Source: Fusobacteriaceae bacterium UBA2433 (GTDB taxonomy: Bacteria > Fusobacteriota > Fusobacteriia > Fusobacteriales > Fusobacteriaceae). Taken from it: a stretch of 45,184 nt of DNA. The position numbers and the translations under genes are program-made. This document shows, in pieces, positions 42,149 through 45,184 of this stretch (the stretch's first letter is position 1; each line of letters opens with the position of its first letter). Location of the stretch: assembly GCA_002342785.1 (NCBI GenBank), contig DDQV01000091.1:1-45184 (forward strand), written 5' to 3'. The notes below the pieces were generated by a model. That model did not search any database. It worked only from the letters and a program-made list of their open reading frames with translations, and had not been told where the DNA came from.

Positions 42149-43117
42149 TTGGATATTAATATAAAAAAAATAAAAAAAAATGCCTATAGAGTGAGTAAAG
42201 ATAGAAATGTAACTGCTTTAAGAGTAAGAGTACCTGGAGGTGAAATAACAGGAGATTTAGTAGATATAGTTTCTAAAATAGCAAATACTTATGGAGATGG
42301 AAGGATTCATTTGACAACTAGGCAAGGATTTGAAATACTTGGAATTAAATGGGAAGATATCGATAAGGTAAATCTTATGGTAGCTCCTCTAATGGATAAG
42401 TTAGAAATAAACCATGTAGATGCTAATGCAGGTTATCCTGCTTCTGGGACAAGAAATATAGTTGCTTGTATTGGAAATAAAGTCTGTTTAAAAGGTCAGT
42501 ATGATACTACTGCATTTGCAAAAAAAATAGAAAAAGCAATATTTCCTCATGATTTTCATTTTAAAGTTGCTTTTACAGGCTGTCCAAATGATTGTCAAAA
42601 AGTAAGAAGTAATGATTTTGGAATAATAGGAATGGCATTACCCATATTTGATCCATCAAAATGCATATCTTGTGGAAGATGTGAAAAAAAATGTAAAGGA
42701 TTATCTACAGGGGCTATAAAGATGGTTAACTATAAACCTCAAAGAGACCATGATAGATGTATAGGTTGTGGAGAATGTGTTTTAAATTGTCCTACATCTG
42801 CATGGACTAGAGATTCTAAAAAATATTATAGATTAGCTATAATGGGAAGAACAGGAAAAAGAAATCCTCGTCTAGCTGAAGATTGGATTATATGGACCGA
42901 TGAAACCAGTATTATAAAGATAATTAAAAATACTTATGATTATGTTGATAAATTTATTGATAGGAGCTTGCCAAAAGAGCATATAGGGTATATAGTAGAT
43001 AGAACAGGATTTATGGAGTTTAAAAAATGGGCTTTAAAAGGTGTAGATCTACCTGAACATTCTGTTATGAAAAATAATGTATATTGGTCTGGTATAAAAT
43101 ATCCTGGAATAAAGTAG
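42149..43117 (+). CDS. asrC: Anaerobic sulfite reductase subunit C (siroheme catalytic subunit)
   Basis: Reduces sulfite to sulfide. The siroheme-[4Fe-4S] ligands are Cys107, Cys113, Cys145 and Cys149 (C-x5-C ... C-x3-C in FTGCPNDC). Two ferredoxin motifs follow: Cys172, 175, 178, 182 and Cys204, 207, 210, 214. 322 residues, dissimilatory-like single-chain form. TTG start with GGGGGA at suitable spacing. Its siroheme could be finished by the CbiX/SirB-like chelatase encoded next. Confidence 0.96.
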   Translation: MDINIKKIKKNAYRVSKDRNVTALRVRVPGGEITGDLVDIVSKIANTYGDGRIHLTTRQGFEILGIKWEDIDKVNLMVAPLMDKLEINHVDANAGYPASGTRNIVACIGNKVCLKGQYDTTAFAKKIEKAIFPHDFHFKVAFTGCPNDCQKVRSNDFGIIGMALPIFDPSKCISCGRCEKKCKGLSTGAIKMVNYKPQRDHDRCIGCGECVLNCPTSAWTRDSKKYYRLAIMGRTGKRNPRLAEDWIIWTDETSIIKIIKNTYDYVDKFIDRSLPKEHIGYIVDRTGFMEFKKWALKGVDLPEHSVMKNNVYWSGIKYPGIK

Positions 43118-43127
43118 GTGATTTAGT

Positions 43128-43484
43128 ATGAGAGGAATTGTAGTAGTAACACATGGGAGTAGAGTCTTAGAAGTAAATGAAAAATTTAAAGAGTTAATTG
43201 AAATTTTGATTAAAAAGACAGGAAGAGATATAAGAGGTGCTAATTTGACTCTAGCTCCTCCAAAGTTAGAAGATGTTCTAGAAGCTATGTATGTTGAAGG
43301 ATTTAGAGAAATTACAGTAATTCCTTATTTCCTATCTAATGGATCTCATGTGTCAAAAGATATTCCTAAAATTTTAAAAGATATGGAATCAAAATTTGAA
43401 AATTTAAGATTTTCACTAGAAAGTTCACTATTATTTAATTCACTTGTAATAAAAGCTGTAGAAGAAAAAATCAATAGTAATTAG
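43128..43484 (+). CDS. cbiX: Small CbiX/SirB-family sirohydrochlorin chelatase
   Basis: Single-domain chelatase of 118 residues, the CbiX-small size, likely acting as a dimer. The active-site His is in VVVTHGSR (about residue 9), and VIPYFLSNGSHVSKDIP (His about 74) supplies the second. No signal peptide, so it is cytoplasmic. Lying 10 bases after asrC, it most likely inserts Fe2+ to make siroheme for AsrC; cobalt insertion for B12 is also possible because the other chelatase, CbiK, appears exported. Terminator follows. Confidence 0.9.
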   Translation: MRGIVVVTHGSRVLEVNEKFKELIEILIKKTGRDIRGANLTLAPPKLEDVLEAMYVEGFREITVIPYFLSNGSHVSKDIPKILKDMESKFENLRFSLESSLLFNSLVIKAVEEKINSN

Positions 43485-43489
43485 ATTTT

Positions 43490-43519
43490 AAGCTCTAGTA
43501 TAAAAGACTAGGGCTTTTT
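43490..43519 (+). terminator. Intrinsic terminator of the asr operon
   Basis: AAGCTCTAGT (43490-43499) pairs with ACTAGGGCTT (43507-43516; one G-U), followed by a run of T to 43519. It is 6 bases after the cbiX stop. Confidence 0.88.
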
Positions 43520-43649
43520 CTAATTGAATATATATTGATAAAGGTGAAATATTTTTTAATACAAAATAAATATTTCTATGATTAATATTTAATAATAACT
43601 TATATCTAATGAAAAACAAAAAATATTTTTATAATCATTACAATTTTAC

Positions 43650-43678
43650 TTGATTATATGGTATAGATATACTATACT
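43650..43678 (+). promoter_or_regulatory. Promoter of pepA
   Basis: TTGATT (43650-43655) and TATACT (43673-43678) are separated by 17 bases, 31 bases upstream of the pepA ATG. Confidence 0.7.
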
Positions 43679-43709
43679 AGTATTAGAAAAAATAAAACTG
43701 GAGGAGATT

Positions 43710-45134
43710 ATGAATATAAAATTAGTAAAAAATTTTAATAAGATCTACGATGCATACGTAATTCCAAAATTTGAAGGCGAAGTAAATGTATATGATGGTT
43801 TAAATGATGAAGAAAAAATGATTTTAGAAAAACTAATTGAGAAAAAAGAATTCACTGGGAAGATAAAAACATCAATTAACTGTGAAATGATGCATAAGGG
43901 TAAATTAGTTACTATAATTTATATTGGTCTTGGGAAAAGAGAAAAATTAAAACCTTATGATATAATAGAATCTTTTTATAAAGAACTTAAAAATTTGGAT
44001 GGAGAAATTTTAATAGAAACTCATGGTTTAGAAATTTCTCAAGTTGTAGAAGCTGTACATTATGCTAAATATGACTTTGATAAATACAAAACTGATAAAA
44101 AAGATAAAAAAGAAGTTAATTTTGAGATTCTTGTAGATGAAGATACGAACGATATTTTTGAAGGGACTGTATTAGCTGAATCTGTAATGTTAACAAGGGA
44201 TTTGGTAAATGAACCGGCAAATGTTATTTATCCTGAAAGTTTAGCTAATGAAGTTAAAACATTAGGTGAAAAGTATAATTTTGAAGTAGAGATATTTAAT
44301 GAAGAAAAGATAACAGAATTAAAAATGGAAGCATTTTTATCAGTGGCCAGAGCCGCTGAAAAAAGACCTAAGTTTATAGTAATGAGATACTTAGGAGATC
44401 CTGCTAATCCTACAGAAATAAATGGTCTAGTAGGGAAAGGTTTAACATACGATACAGGTGGATTATCATTAAAACCTAGTGCAGGAATGTCTAATATGAA
44501 AACAGATATGGGTGGAGCTGCAACAGTAATAGGAACTATGTGTGCTATATCTAGAATGAAAGTTAAAAAAAATATAGTGACTGTAGTTGCTGCATGTGAA
44601 AATTCAATTGGTGGAAATGCCTATAGACCAGGTGATATTATTGGAACTATGGCTGGAAAAACTATAGAGGTAGATAATACAGATGCTGAAGGAAGACTAA
44701 CTCTTATTGATGCAGTGCATTATATTATTAATCATGAAAATGTAAAAGAAGTAATAGATGTTGCGACACTTACAGGAGCAGTATTAGTAGCTTTAGGGAT
44801 GACAACAACTGGAGTATTAGCCAACAATGATAAGATGTATAAAAACTTAGAAAAAGCTTCTGAAACTGTCGGTGAAAGGGTGTGGAGATTACCTAATTTC
44901 CCTGAATATAAAGAATTATATAAATCTAAGATAGCAGACTTAAAAAATACAGGTGGAAGATTTGGTGGAAGTATCACTGCAGGAATGTTTATAGAAGAAT
45001 TTGTAGGGGAAACTCCTTGGATGCATCTTGATATTGCAGGAACTTCATCTACAGATGCCCCATATGGTTATTATACTTATGGTGGAACAGGACAAATAGT
45101 AAGAACTCTTTATAATTACTATTTAAAAAAATAA
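43710..45134 (+). CDS. pepA: Leucyl aminopeptidase, M17 family
   Basis: Cytoplasmic two-metal aminopeptidase that removes N-terminal residues from peptides. The ATG at 43710 follows GGAGGAG; the in-frame codons upstream overlap the promoter and are not used. This gives 474 residues. The catalytic domain has VGKGLTYDTGGLSLKP (metal Lys/Asp), MKTDMGGAA, and NTDAEGRLTL with the metal Asp/Glu and catalytic Arg, all intact. Transcribed alone from the promoter at 43650. Confidence 0.96.
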   Translation: MNIKLVKNFNKIYDAYVIPKFEGEVNVYDGLNDEEKMILEKLIEKKEFTGKIKTSINCEMMHKGKLVTIIYIGLGKREKLKPYDIIESFYKELKNLDGEILIETHGLEISQVVEAVHYAKYDFDKYKTDKKDKKEVNFEILVDEDTNDIFEGTVLAESVMLTRDLVNEPANVIYPESLANEVKTLGEKYNFEVEIFNEEKITELKMEAFLSVARAAEKRPKFIVMRYLGDPANPTEINGLVGKGLTYDTGGLSLKPSAGMSNMKTDMGGAATVIGTMCAISRMKVKKNIVTVVAACENSIGGNAYRPGDIIGTMAGKTIEVDNTDAEGRLTLIDAVHYIINHENVKEVIDVATLTGAVLVALGMTTTGVLANNDKMYKNLEKASETVGERVWRLPNFPEYKELYKSKIADLKNTGGRFGGSITAGMFIEEFVGETPWMHLDIAGTSSTDAPYGYYTYGGTGQIVRTLYNYYLKK

Positions 45135-45184
45135 AACTAGTTAAAGATAACCATAAAAATCTTTAAGTAAATTAATAATTTTTT

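Noticed and set aside
43650..43709. 20 extra N-terminal residues on the aminopeptidase
   Set aside because: They overlap the promoter; GGAGGAG directly precedes the ATG at 43710.
1..45184. CRISPR array, tRNA genes, insertion sequences, prophage or toxin-antitoxin genes
   Set aside because: I looked in all gaps for spaced direct repeats, tRNA cloverleaf ends, transposase or integrase motifs and small paired genes and found none.

Overview
The window is AT-rich, densely coded bacterial chromosome with short intergenic gaps, AGGAGG-type ribosome binding sites and several TTG/GTG starts. Gene content (oxygen-independent cobalamin synthesis starting with CbiK, AsrABC sulfite reductase with an FNT channel, a lipoprotein substrate-binding protein, a CbiK with an export signal) suggests an anaerobe with a Gram-negative type envelope. 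Fusobacteriota (Fusobacterium, Cetobacterium or Ilyobacter relatives) is my best guess. A clostridial origin is less likely but cannot be excluded from sequence alone.

Layout. 1-680: the extreme 5' end of a 23S rRNA gene running off the left edge, with its own strong promoter, then non-coding DNA. 681-9558, all minus strand: pgk and gap (glycolysis), an RluA-family pseudouridine synthase, a D,D-carboxypeptidase, an IscU scaffold, and an operon resembling E. coli ynjB/ynjC/ynjF (substrate-binding lipoprotein, two permeases, CDP-alcohol phosphatidyltransferase, no ATPase). From 9815 on, everything is plus strand: a HAD phosphatase, an Old-Yellow-Enzyme-type oxidoreductase, a YbdG-type mechanosensitive channel and a sugar O-acetyltransferase (9815-13422); a TPP-riboswitch-controlled ykoFEDC-type ECF transporter for a thiamine-related pyrimidine (13445-17371); and an ABC exporter half-transporter (17546-19252).

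19278-39361 is one very long co-directional unit behind a single cobalamin riboswitch: cbiK, a BtuCDF-like importer, cbiC-D-E-T-L-F-G-H-J, cbiB, cobD, then hemA-hemC-cobA/hemD-hemB-hemL, sirC, and a Crp/Fnr-type regulator. Together these make uroporphyrinogen III from glutamyl-tRNA, precorrin-2/sirohydrochlorin, and then the corrin ring up to amidation and aminopropanol attachment. cbiA, cbiP, the adenosyltransferase and the nucleotide-loop genes are not here. 39521-43484 is the sulfite reduction operon: an FNT channel (likely hydrosulfide exporting), asrA-asrB-asrC, and a small CbiX/SirB chelatase able to finish siroheme for AsrC. 43710-45134 is pepA.

Most notable observations: (i) the ynjB-like lipoprotein gene is split by an (AAAC)5 tract at its 5' end. 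Removing one unit would fuse a perfect lipoprotein signal to the solute-binding domain, which looks like a phase-variable import system; (ii) the Crp-family regulator beside the siroheme/sulfite genes has a four-cysteine cluster in an unusual place; (iii) the only CbiK seen carries a signal peptide and sits with an importer; (iv) 23S rRNA appears to start from its own promoter with no 16S upstream; (v) siroheme precursors are placed under B12 control.
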